Position numbers and translations under genes: made by a program
NCBI GenBank assembly: GCA_003024175.1
Contig: MDYQ01000539.1
Location: forward strand, 1 to 64,000
Length of the DNA: 64,000 bases
Direction of reading: 5' to 3'
Source of the DNA: Planoprotostelium fungivorum
Lineage: Eukaryota > Evosea > Variosea > Cavosteliida > Cavosteliaceae
Part shown: piece by piece, positions 37,981-47,364 of the stretch
How positions within the stretch are numbered: the stretch's first letter is position 1
How the letters are laid out: every line of letters starts with the position of its first letter
The notes under the pieces: generated by a model
The model's input: the letters and a program-made list of their open reading frames with translations, nothing else
What the model was told of the DNA's origin: nothing
The model's database searches: none

Positions 37981-38383
37981 ATGAAAGCCTTCAGCCTCGT
38001 AGCCCTCTTGGCCTTCGCCGCCGTGGCCATCGCATCCAACCTCTCTGAAGACTTCCCTCAGCCTCCCTTCAACTTTGTTCACAGCTTTCCTGGCAACCAA
38101 AACGTCACTCTCACTTGCCCCGCCGACTGTGGAAATCCAAACACTCCCTCGTGCGTGTGGAATCCGGACATTCAAGACACCTGCTCTACTTCTTTTGGAA
38201 AGAGGAGCGCTTCTGTCGTGAGAGAGAAGAAACAAGAGCAAGGAGGGTGCTGGGCCTTCCGTGCCTGTGGACCGGTCTGTTTCTCTGACGGTGAAGGTGA
38301 ATTGACTCATGTTGCATTTTGTGGATCGTGATGATGACTGTCGTGCAGGTGGATACGTCTGTGGATGCGTCTCCTGTGGATAA
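37981..38383 (+). CDS. Small secreted cysteine-rich protein
   Basis: The start at 37981 (MKAFSLVALLAFAAVAIASN) is a textbook signal peptide with cleavage after AIA or IAS; an in-frame upstream ATG at 37918 would bury it and is rejected. The mature part (about 100 aa) holds the Cys pattern CPADC, CVW, CSTS, CWAFRACGPVC and, after a 60-bp intron (38297-38349), GGYVCGCVSCG and TAA at 38381-38383. Ten cysteines in the mature chain point to a disulphide-knotted extracellular peptide. There is a dibasic KR and a run of Lys/Glu (VREKKQEQGG), so proteolytic processing is possible. No family recognised. In an intron-rich genome of this type such proteins often act in defence or predation, but nothing here shows that. 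Confidence 0.75.
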
Positions 38384-38692
38384 ATCGAGTTACCTCTCCA
38401 GCGTGCTGTACTATTTTGGTGTAACTATAAATTACGATCTGGATTCATGTCTGTATTGTCGATTCGACGTTGTCCGTTGTTGAGAGGAGAGAGCACAAAC
38501 TCAAGCCGAGATAAGTGTATATATGGCCCTGCTCCACATGACGATTGCGTCTTCACGTCACCCATTACCGAGTGGCGAACGTTACTTTGTACGGTTTCAC
38601 AATTTACCGATATGTGTCGTCTCAGAGACGATGGCAATGTAAGCTAAACTGCAGAGAATGAAACACCTCGACTCGAATGTACAACTTTATCC
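38384..38692. other. Short intergenic stretch
   Basis: About 310 bp between the Cys-rich gene (+) and the terminal exon of the unknown minus gene. No ORF with convincing composition, no RNA gene and no repeat is apparent. Confidence 0.35.
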
Positions 38693-39813
38693 TTTCGTGA
38701 GCGTTTCCACGCTGCACCAGTCGACGGGTCGATCCGGGGGGCAATCATCGATGAGTCTCAGCAATCGAATCGATGCTGCATCTATCGACGATTTGAAGAT
38801 GAGGCGCAAGCTACATCACCGATCTTCTTGGTGAATGGGAAAGCGTCATGTCTGTTCCAGATACCTGTCTCTGTGTCATTCTCTCTTCTCGATCAAATTA
38901 TCTCTCACCTTGTTGATGTCCAGTCGCGCCAAACTCCTGGAAATTATTCCATTGCTGGATGAAACGAGAGACAGTATTCTCTCTTTTTCGTCAGGTTGGT
39001 GTTACTCAGAACAACAAATTCCCTCCTTCTCTGCTTCCGCCATGAGATCCTTATGAGGGCACTCTACCACGAGTGATTCTAAGAGACGGAAAGTTACAAC
39101 TCCGTTTCACATGAATAGTGGTCATGAGATGATTCGCTTTTTGTTCTTTGAAAGCAAGGGAAAATGCAGTTGCGTTTCATACCTTGAAGCAACCGGATAC
39201 ATCATGCAGCGTGACAATATATCCTGCAGAACCTAAACCTAAACAATTAATTCTGGTTCTAGTATCGTAGATAAAGTTCTCGCCCAAAACGTCCATCTCT
39301 CGTCTCCAGATCCTTTCTGCCAGGGCGTCTGGGCTTGTTTCTCGAATATTTTCGTCTTCGGATTTCGCATCTGCGAACCGCGCCTTGCAACTCATGTCAT
39401 CCGATCTTGCTTCAATTTCCAGGTCTCATCGTCGGTCCATGTTTAAGACGTCTTTTAACATGAGTTGATCCCTTTCAGGTCTTTGGCCGTCTTATAGACT
39501 TCGTTTTGGACAAGCGCGTCCACAGGTAACAATAGCTTGCTGACGTTGGTTCCTCTCTCACATTCTGACTCTATTCTAGTTCTTGGGTCCGTATCGTCCA
39601 CTGCCCCTTTCTTGAGGTAACAACTCAAGATTATACGACGGCATCTGTCTCATTTTCTAACTCCAAAACAGATCTCGTCCTTTTCATCCCGTCATTAATC
39701 ATCGCCACTTCAAACAGTCTCAAAGGTAAAATCATACGCTCGGATCGAACGCTTGGCCTCTCGACCTCTCGAGACGTCGGCATGTGTTCATCTCTTTCAT
39801 TCATCTTTTTCAT
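38693..39813 (-). CDS. Uncharacterised multi-exon gene head-to-head with the HNH gene
   Basis: Several minus-strand blocks read as protein: from 39813 (MKKMNERDEHMPTSREVERP ... MKRTRSVLELENETDAVV), 39640-39435 (YLKKGAVDDTDPRTRIESEC ... KLLLPVDALVQNEVYKTAKD), 39415-39180 (SEDENIRETSPDALAERIWR, REMDVLGENFIYDTRTRINC), about 39050-38925 (MAEAEKEGICCSE ... ERILSLVSSSNNGIISRSLA) and a last block 38815-38693 (IFKSSIDAASIRLLRLIDDC, PDRPVDWCSVETLTKG, stop). Frame changes between the first two blocks are not explained by an obvious intron, so the 5' part may be mis-modelled or degraded. No motif is recognised; the 39.4-39.2 kb block is the most protein-like. Its first ATG lies only 32 bp from the HNH start at 39846, suggesting a shared promoter. 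Confidence 0.45.
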
Positions 39814-39845
39814 ATTCTGATGGACTTTCTAGATTGCTAAAGAAA

Positions 39846-41268
39846 ATGGCTCAAGCATCAATAACACCCTTCCAAGCTTTCAAGAATGCCCTCACCAAGC
39901 CGTGGGATAAGATCAAGACAGCTGACACAAAAGCAGAATGGGCAGACATTATTAAGGAGGTTTTGCCACAAGTCACTGCACTGAACCTCCGCTCGATTCT
40001 CTCTGACTGGGAGTCTGATACGCCACTCCCCGCCCAGACCGCCCAAGGAGCCGCCGGTGAGTGTTGACCCTTCGTTATTCTCTTTTTGATGGCTGCGTCA
40101 CGTGACCTATGTGGGACCTGTCTCTTATGTTTTCATAGATCTGGTCCAAAGAATGCAAAAATTGGAAACCACTAAAAATAGTCTATTGGAGATTCTACGG
40201 TCGACGCTGTCCCCCAATCCGTGATCAACTGTGACACCACCAGATGAAACCTCTGAAGCCCCTGTCAAGAGTTCTGCAGTTGAATATTATGGCTTTAAGA
40301 ATAGGTACGATAAAGGCCATGGTGGGCAGAAGAGCTATCGTAGGACACGATGCCTCATTACAGGGGAGTACCATTACTCCATGGCTGTTGGTGGAAGGGC
40401 GATTGTGAAAGCTGCCCATCTTCTCCCAAGAGGTGCCAAGGACAACATGAGACTCTTCGGTTTAGGTAAGAAGCACATCAATAGTCCCCGCAACATTCTG
40501 CTCCTCTGTAAAACCGTTGAGGAGGCATACGATCGATTAATGGTATGCTTTGTACGAGACCCAATTCACAACACGTACCATCTCAAGGTGCTAATTTACA
40601 TCTGCTTGTCTTAAACATGTAGGTTATGGATCCCAGTCTCTACGCGGAACCAGCTCTACCATCTGCTCAATCGTTTCGAGTGCTGGACGGCAAGCAGCTT
40701 CTGGTCTCCCCAGGGAAGATGCCCTTCCGCCGAATCTTATCTTTCCATGCGTCTCTCAGCCATCGCCTCGCTGCTTACATGGGTTGGTCAACTGCAGATG
40801 GATTCACACCCTACGAGGAATTATCACAAGACGAAGAAAGGCGCTCTCGAGCTAATCCTGATGGTACTCTACCTGCTCCAACATTCGATTACGTTACCTC
40901 TCTGAGATTGGCTGCAGAGAGTGAATACTGGGCAGGTGAAGCACTCACAAAGGCAAAAGCGGTTGTATGTAGTGGATTATGTATCTAGAGATTCAATTTG
41001 CAAGGTTGAATTATGGTGGTCACGAAGGGGAGGCCGCCCTACTCCTGCTCCTGCTGCCCCTGCTCCCGCTGCCGCTGCCCCTGCTGCCCCTGCTGCCCCT
41101 GCTTCCGCTGCCCCTGCTCCTGCTGCCCCTGCTCCTGCTGCCCCTGCTGCCCCTGCACGGAACAGGCATCGTCAGAAAAAGCATTCCAAGGCGCTGACTG
41201 GAAAAGTGATGAAGTCAATGGAAACTGAAGATAAAACAAAGGACATTTATGAGTTCAATTCTTCTTGA
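39846..41268 (+). CDS. HNH-endonuclease-domain protein with Ala/Pro-rich linker and basic tail
   Basis: Exon 1 (39846-40061) encodes a helical N-terminus, MAQASITPFQAFKNALTKPW, LRSILSDWESDTPLPAQTAQ. Exon 2 begins at 40139 with DLVQRMQKLETTKNSLLEIL. An in-frame TGA at 40222-40224 is avoided if a 51-bp intron 40221-40271 (GTGATC...AAGAG) is spliced, giving SPNP/SAVEYYGF. The core is HNH-like (HNH_2 type): RRTRCLITGEYHYS, VKAAHLLPRG (first His pair) and NSPRNILLLCKTVEEAYDRL (Asn and trailing acidic). After a 40-bp intron (near 40967-41005) comes VELWWSRRGG, then a 120-bp Ala/Pro tract and RNRHRQKKHSKALTGKVM, likely a nuclear-type basic tail, ending at TGA 41266-41268. A DNA-cutting or DNA-binding role is inferred from the HNH pattern. 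Confidence 0.65.
41036..41157 (+). repeat. GC-rich Ala/Pro-coding microsatellite-like tract
   Basis: A CCTGCTGCC/CCTGCTCCT-type 9-mer is repeated about 13 times and encodes alternating Ala and Pro in the HNH gene. It is far more GC-rich than the surroundings. The antisense Gln/Gly frame is a by-product. Confidence 0.9.
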
Positions 41269-41353
41269 TCATGACATGCTCTAGTCTGACACTCCTCTCC
41301 AAGCTGGGATCTCGACGAGAGCTTGATGGAGGCCCAGGGAGAACTGAATCCAG

Positions 41354-41716
41354 ATGAACAGAGGCTATCTTGCCCTCGCTTCAGATCAATTCACGACGGC
41401 GATCAATCACTTCCAACACGTGAGTGGATCACCGACATCATCAGTGTTGAATTTCTGAATGAATAACAACCAACAAAATCTAATACATTTATCGCATGTT
41501 CACATGGATGACATCATCAACATCGTCGACATCGTCATCGACATCGTCATCGACATCATCATAGTCTCATCATGGCCACAGGTTCTAGACATAGACCCTC
41601 TCAACGTAGTCGCCAACAACAAGTCCATCTGCTACCTCTACACGTGCAACCTCGCCCAGGCCATAACTTCCATCGAAGATTTCATCCTGAAGAGGCCAGA
41701 AGCCACCCTCTACAAG
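41354..41716 (+). pseudogene. TRAPPC12: TRAPPC12 C-terminal TPR fragment (two exons)
   Basis: Exon A (41354-41419) reads MNRGYLALASDQFTTAINHF and ends QH; exon B (41582-41716) continues VLDIDPLNVVANNKSICYLY, TCNLAQAITSIEDFILKRPE, ATLYK. This matches the TPR near the TRAPPC12 C-terminus (pattern DMNRGFLxLxxxxFxEAxxFFxxILxxDPxNxVAxNNxAVCLLY). The intron (41420-41581) is GATGAC/CATCGTC-rich. Nothing before 41354 resembles the rest of TRAPPC12 (the HNH gene ends 86 bp upstream), and after TLYK the homology stops; no continuation was found up to 42035. Thus only about 67 of the expected several hundred residues remain. Either a pseudogene fragment or the relic of a gene interrupted by the upstream gene island. 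A short gene with an unrecognised first exon is the alternative. Confidence 0.6.
41524..41570 (+). repeat. CATCGT/CATCGAC simple repeat in an intron
   Basis: The intron of the TRAPPC12 fragment contains ATCGTCGACATCGTCATC-type repeats with a 6- to 12-bp period (about 41519-41570). Confidence 0.75.
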
Positions 41717-42034
41717 TATTTCGTAAAATCGTTTACTCAATCATCACCAATGAAGTTGACTTGATTACATTTACTTTTCTCCTCACCTTTCGTTTTCTGT
41801 AACACCCTGCACATCTCTTGTGTCAATGCGAAGGCCAAACAGTGACTCACATCCCATTCAGTCCTTCATATGACAAAGAGAAATGGAACGTCTTCACAAT
41901 CGTATTTATTACGGTGGTGAAGCGTAATTGTAAGAAGGAGAGGAGAAGGGTGATCCCGAAGAAGCGAGCATCATGTGTGATGCATACGGCGTCGACAGAC
42001 TCATCGCTCGCAGTGATCCGCTGGCCTCTTCTTC
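41717..42034. other. Intergenic region downstream of TRAPPC12 fragment
   Basis: About 320 bp to the RRN3 stop. A plus frame from 41818 runs 114 codons but overlaps the antisense of RRN3 and shows no motif. No RNA gene or repeat seen. Confidence 0.35.
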
Positions 42035-43852
42035 CTACCACTCCATCAGCTCCTCCCCTCCGTCCCGTCTTACCTCCACGTTCGTCAGCTGGCTCCCCGG
42101 CTCATCGTCTTCGTCTCCCGAGTTCTCTTCTTCTTCCTTCCACGTGCGGTAGTGATCCCTGATGTAAGCTGAAGATCTTCCGAGGAGATAAGGATCGAAA
42201 GGAAAGACTGTCTCCAAGACGTTGTTTCTCCCCCCGCGAGTCAGAGTGGACACACCTGACTCTGTCAGTCTCGTCTTCTCTTCCCTCTCACCTCCTCGGG
42301 TCACTTGCAGGTCGATGCCACATCTCGAACTGATCTTCAGAAACTCGGCAGACACGGTGGAGAGGCAGAATTGGAGGGGGTTCAATCGACTCTCTATGAT
42401 GCGTTTGAACTGGTAGCGGTGGAGGTAGTCTGGGTCCTTTGAAACGAGTGTGTCGTGGTTGAAGCAGACAAAGTAGAGGGTAGATTGGCAGATGCTGTAG
42501 AACATGCCGTGCACATCGATGTCGGGGATGATGGTTGATTTTTCCGCCTTCTCGAGATACTCATGTAAGACCTGCGTTCATCATCAGACACGAACGTTTA
42601 GAAGACGGATGAGATGGATGACGAAGAGGATGAGATGAATGGAAAGACAGACCTCCATGAGATAGTTGAGACAGAGGTCTAACAGATCGTAGGAGATGAA
42701 AGTCGTTCGAGAGAGGAAGGAGCCGATGTATCCGGCGGCAGTTTGTCGTATTGAAGGGGATCTACTCTTGTCATTGATGATCCCCAACAGATACCCCACA
42801 AAATTCTCCGATAATTTCGGTTGTAGTTGTAGAAAATAAAACATAATAAATTGGACGTATTTCGATTGTGGCGTCAACATGATCTTCATGTCGAAGATTC
42901 GAATCAACATCTGAAACAGTGGTGTCGTCTCTTCTATCTCTCTATCTGTTCGTATTCAGTCACTCGATCTTCTCTCCATCCCCTCACTCTCTATCCTCGA
43001 TCGGATCCAACGGAAGACAGTGTCCATCATGGCATCCAGCTTCTCGGCCATGACGTTGACTTCGCGCGCCTTCCTCTCCGTGAGTAGTCCGAGGATCTTT
43101 CCATCATTGTCCAGCTCGACCGGAAAAAATAATTCTTCTTCTGCTTCTTCATCGTCATCTGGCAGATCTTCCACCTATCTCATTCAATCCAATGTCGAGA
43201 AGAGTTGAACACTGACCTTGATGAGAACATCGAGTTGAAGGAGACGATCTACGATGATGAGAAGGATGTGTTCGGTGAGGGCGGGGTGGTACTGAGTGAT
43301 ACCGAGGACGGCGACGAGAAAAGACTCGTGTTCCTGGGGGCCGTGTAATTTGATGTGGGGATAAGACAGAGAGATGTATTTGTGAATCGTCTCTGAAGAG
43401 CTGGGTGCTGTTGACAAGATGACTCGAAGGGTCTTGTGTATCCGTGATACGACCAATTGATGGTCGCTCAGTTGTTGCGGCGTGTAATTGGTCTCATCTT
43501 CAGGCTTTGAGAGTTGAAATGAGTCGATGAGAGCAGGTACGATGGAAGTGACAAGGGAGGAGTGAGCAGAGATGGACAGGGCCATATACTCGATAAATAA
43601 ATCCACGAGACTCTCATCTTCCATCTTCCAATTGAAGTTGCTGGTAGCAGTTCTGAAGGCAGGAGCGTGTATATTGGGTTGGATTTGAGATATACATGTC
43701 ATCAGTTGTTGTAGGGTGGGCAGTACTGTTGCAGCATGGTTGGCTAACTGGGCCAACAGAATGTCTACTGTGGGTGCGTTCAAATTGCCGGCACTGAACG
43801 TCCGTGGTGGTATGGGAGTGTGTCTGTGTCCTTCTAGGCTGACCCTCAACAT
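42035..43852 (-). CDS. RRN3: RNA polymerase I-specific transcription initiation factor RRN3 (TIF-IA)
   Basis: From the ATG at 43852 (MLRVSLEGHRHTPIPPRTFS) the protein follows RRN3 order: a HEAT-repeat N-terminal block (WKMEDESLVDLFIEYMALSI), then LPDDDEEAEEELFFPVELDN and MLIRIFDMKIMLTPQSKYVQ, FIMFYFLQLQPKLSENFVGY, and the family-defining SPSIRQTAAGYIGSFLSRTT, VHGMFYSICQSTLYFVCFNH, IIESRLNPLQFCLSTVSAEF. The C-terminus contains FPFDPYLLGRSSAYIRDHYR, a signature of RRN3, and an acidic tail (EEEENSGDEDDEPGSQLT). Five exons, about 540 aa, shorter than human (651). Codons upstream of the ATG (ETFYKWIKKNFQGKSN) stay open for about 28 residues but overlap the previous gene's stop. Function: recruits Pol I to rDNA promoters; growth-regulated. 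The gene sits 84 bp downstream of the PPR-like gene on the same strand. Confidence 0.92.
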
Positions 43853-43935
43853 GCTCGTGAGTCCGATGAGAAGAAAATTGGATTTGCCTTGGAAATTCTT
43901 CTTAATCCACTTGTAAAACGTCTCAAATGGTCCCT

Positions 43936-45299
43936 CTATTCGCTCATCAATTTCTTCATCTTTTCCACACTCGGGTGTTCGATTCCCTTCTCCTCCAGCG
44001 CTTTAGACAGATGGGCTAGATGAGACTTGACCGATCGTTGGGGACGTTTTGGTATCCGAAGAGAGTTCAACATTGACAAGGCCTTGTCCTTTTCGTCCAG
44101 TCGGGCGTAGGCTTCGATCAGCATCAGGTCACTGGCTAGATCGGGTATCACCAATTCCTTCGTCATCTCTTGATATCTGTTTCCGTTTATTCATCGGCAC
44201 CAGATGGAGGTGTGGAGATGGTAAAAGTGTTGCACGAACGATGAGTGATCCGTGGAATCAGATGAACGTGAAAGAGGACGCACCTGTCTACGACCTCTTG
44301 AAAACGTTGAGCACGGAGTAGATTCGAAAAATGCAGCGAATAGACCTCTACATCTCCCCAGCCCTCGATGGATACGTCCGCCGCCTCCATCTTCAACATG
44401 AGCTTGACGTCTTCCTTGTTCAAGATGATCTTCTGCCTTTCGATCAACTCGTTCAACCCTTCTACTACTTTCTTCCTTGCGCCAGTTTGATACAACTGAC
44501 CGACGATGATGTATGTGCCCGAGTTTACCTATCTCTCTTCACCACACTCTTCTCAGAGGCACTCACCGTTCCCTCTTCTCTCATCTGAAGGAAATATTTC
44601 GCTGCTTTCTCCTCCTTCTCTCTCCCTCCACCTCTTAATTGTTCGATGATTCGATTCATGGACATGAAGTGAGGTTCGTGTTCTGTTCGTCATCAATTTT
44701 CTTCGAGTCGATGATGTGATGAATCGTGTGTCATTTGATACTCGGTTTGAGCAGAGATGACTCACCTTTCAGCTTCATCTCTTGTAGAAGCTCTTCTACG
44801 GCTTCGATGTCACTGGCCAAAGATACGAGCGCTCGATTGTAAATCAGGGATGAAGGCTCCAGTTGGTGCTGCTTCATCTCCTTCAGCAGCTCTTTCGTTT
44901 CATCCTTCTTGACATTTTGCAGGTAATACAGCATGATCTCTTCGTAGATTGGGACGGTCAATGGTCTCCTGATTTCTTCAGCGTTGCACATATCTCATGC
45001 ATTTACTTCAATGTTAACATATACATCTCCAAGGCGTGCCCTTCTCTCATCTCGTTCAACTTTTTGAAGCGCTTCAGCTGGGATAGTTGATCGACATTAT
45101 GTGTCTCTATTCGAGGATCACGATGCAGAGTGGGAGTAAAAAAGAATGGATCTTCTCTTTCAGCTCTGGACAGTGGTGGTTCTGAGAAGAGAGGTTTATA
45201 ACGGTTCGAGTAGTTGAACAGGCCTGAGTTGTGACGCACATTCAAATTGGGTTTGAGTGGCTCGCACCTTCTACTCAATTGTCGGAGTGTTGTGATCAT
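43936..45299 (-). CDS. PPR-like mitochondrial protein
   Basis: The start at 45299 (MITTLRQLSRRCEPLKPNLN, then VRHNSG) is Arg-rich and non-acidic, typical of a mitochondrial targeting peptide. Following exons contain helical pairs with PPR-like spacing: VPIYEEIMLYYLQNVKKDET, KELLKEMKQHQLEPSSLIYN, ALVSLASDIEAVEELLQEMK, then DVEVYSLHFSNLLRAQRFQE, PDLASDLMLIEAYARLDEKD and ALSMLNSLRIPKRPQRS, ending VEKMKKLMSE and TAG at 43938-43936. Five or six exons, about 350 aa. The PPR assignment rests on repeated [helix-helix-EMK] patterns and the LEPSSLIYN type of motif; no catalytic domain is seen. Expected to bind organellar RNA. Confidence 0.65.
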
Positions 45300-45513
45300 G
45301 GTGGGCGATGTGATGTGATGTGATGTCGGGTCTCGTTGTTTTTGAAGGTGATCGATGATGATTGATCTGTTCCAGTTGTCATGATTGTGAGAGTCGGCAC
45401 AGCGAAATCGATATGATCTCTTACAACAGACTCCACTGAAGAAACGAACTTTGTTTGATGAATCATTCTCGTTCAACTCGAAGAAGACACAAAACTGTCT
45501 ATTGAACAGTCTT

Positions 45514-47167
45514 TCAAGCCCGTAGAACAGAGGGGAAGATGAAAGAAGATGCAGCACACAGGATGGCTCCGATGGTGAAGGGCAGGTAGAGGCTGATGGG
45601 CAACAGCATGCCGGTGATCAGCGGAGCCACGATACCTTTGAAGATGAGAGGAAGGATGGACGATGTGTCCTCACCTCCCAAACTGATGAAACTCTCTGCA
45701 CCTCCCAACAGCGACCCTTGTTCGCGGGCATCGACCGATCGAGACAAGAGAGAATTAGAGAGGGGATAGAGGTAAGCCTGGAACGCAGACACCGATGTGG
45801 AGACCATCATGAAGATCCACAGAGAAGAAGAGAAGGGAACGATGATGGTGCTGATGCCGACACCCAACAGACCTACAAACACGTCATCACACATCATCAC
45901 ACTCCACGCACATTTCTTGATGGTGTCCTCTGAGTTCTTGAAGAATGATTTACAGATGAATTCCATTTGTGACTGTGAAGATGAGAAGAGACATAGAGTG
46001 GAATTCACCTGCAGGAGGGTGTTGACTACACCGTACCACATACAAGCGAAACCTCTGGCTGTGGGGGACATGTCCAGTGCCAATCTTGCGTATTCGATCA
46101 CAGCTCCGTTGATGATGGCCACCGCTGTCTCCTGTCGTACCATCAAATTCGTCGTACATCTGTTCACACGAGACTCATCAATGGATGTAATACGATGGAT
46201 GTGGTGTTGATGGATGATGGATGTGATGATGGATGATGGATGTGATGTGATGGATGAACGAAGAGAGACCTGAAGGAGTCTGGAAGTGAGGGGATTGGTG
46301 AGATTAGGCCTGACCCAGAAGAGAAATACGCCACCGAACATCTCCTTGAATGTCTTTGGCTTCACCTTCTCCGTCTTCTCTACCGCTGGCTTTGTCTTCT
46401 CCGGTACGGAGACGATGACCATCACGGCCATGATGTTGCAGATGCCAGCCAGTATGGACGGAATGTGACTTCCAATGTGTGAGGCTGCGAGACCACCCAC
46501 GACCACACCAATGATGTAACCTCCTCCGCACACGGCTGCCATCTTTCCCATTTGTGCTGTCTCTCGTCAGTCTCTGTGTTACGAGTTGTCTCGCGTTAAC
46601 ATCGAGTGAATTCTCTGAGAGTCATCTGATGTTGATGGGAGATCGAGATGCACGGATGGATGACATTACCTTCTAATTTGTCTTTTGGGGTATAATCAGT
46701 GACGAAAGCACCGAGAACGGGATTGACATTCCAGAATAGACCGAGTAATATTCTTCAGGAAGTGAGAGATGTTCGAGAGAGATGGAAGAGTCACCTGGAT
46801 AATTGAAACGTCCAGATCGTACTGGCAAAACCAGCCAAGAGGAGACCTACTGCAGTACCAGCGAAACAGATGAAGGAGATGTTTCTTCTTCCAGAGTCAC
46901 TGAGGGATCCTAATACGGGCGTAGCGATGAATCCAACCACACTTCGCAGAGCTATCTTCTTTCTCAGAGATCGGACGTGATGATCTTCTCACCAGCTCCA
47001 ATAGCTCCAATCTCTAGGGATCCACCGATGGAAATCACATGATCTGTGTATGCTGGAAGAACCAGTGCAACAGATGCCATGTTGAGCGCCAAACACAAGA
47101 ATAGCTTTGATACAGCTGATTGATCGCTGTTGGCTGCATTGGATTTGTCTTTCATCTCGTTCACCAT
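45514..47167 (-). CDS. MFS transporter (TetA/MFSD14-like)
   Basis: The start at 47167 (MVNEMKDKSNAANSDQSAVS) precedes a first helix SKLFLCLALNMASVALVLPA. MFS features: LGSLSDSGRRNISFICFAGT (D-x-GRR loop 2-3 motif), GLFWNVNPVLGAFVTDYTPK with DK at the end, MGKMAAVCGGGYIIGVVVGG and GGLAASHIGSHIPSILAGIC, then the central charged loop VPEKTKPAVEKTEKVKPKTF. The second half has FACMWYGVVNTLLQ, GLLGVGISTIIVPFSSSLWI, FMMVSTSVSAFQAYLYPLSN, and a C-terminal pair LYLPFTIGAILCAASSFIFP. About 12 helices, ~430 aa, seven or eight exons. An intron between helices 8 and 9 region (46.17-46.27 kb) is made of GATGGATGAT repeats. Substrate unknown. The gene lies between the LETM1 and PPR-like genes on the same strand. 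Confidence 0.78.
46186..46262 (-). repeat. GATG-type simple repeat in an MFS-gene intron
   Basis: ATGGATGTAATACGATGGATGTGGTGTTGATGG... continues as a GATGGATGAT(GTGAT) microsatellite on the plus strand. It occupies most of one intron. Confidence 0.75.
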
Positions 47168-47364
47168 CGTCGTTGGATCGTATCAGATCGGCCAACGAGA
47201 TTTGATTTTATTTCTCGGATTTTATGTCGGCCCTTCAGGAGTGCGGGTTATAGACACTGTCCATTCAATAGGAACAGAAGTAGAGGTGATAGTACGAATC
47301 TTTATATTCATGGTGGTCTCTTGTCATACATTCAACATTCTCGTTGATTGTCATTACATCCACT

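Noticed and set aside
37819-38310. 163-codon minus frame opposite the Cys-rich gene
   Set aside because: The plus strand has a signal peptide, a Cys pattern and a phase-correct intron; the minus frame has none of these.
41039-41239. Minus-strand frame rich in Gln/Gly (QGQQEQGQQEQ)
   Set aside because: Antisense reading of the Ala/Pro-coding microsatellite of the HNH gene; composition is a by-product of the repeat.
43853-43936. N-terminal extension of RRN3 (ETFYKWIKKNFQGKSN)
   Set aside because: Open upstream of the ATG at 43852 but without another ATG before the preceding gene's stop; an extra 5' exon is possible but unsupported.
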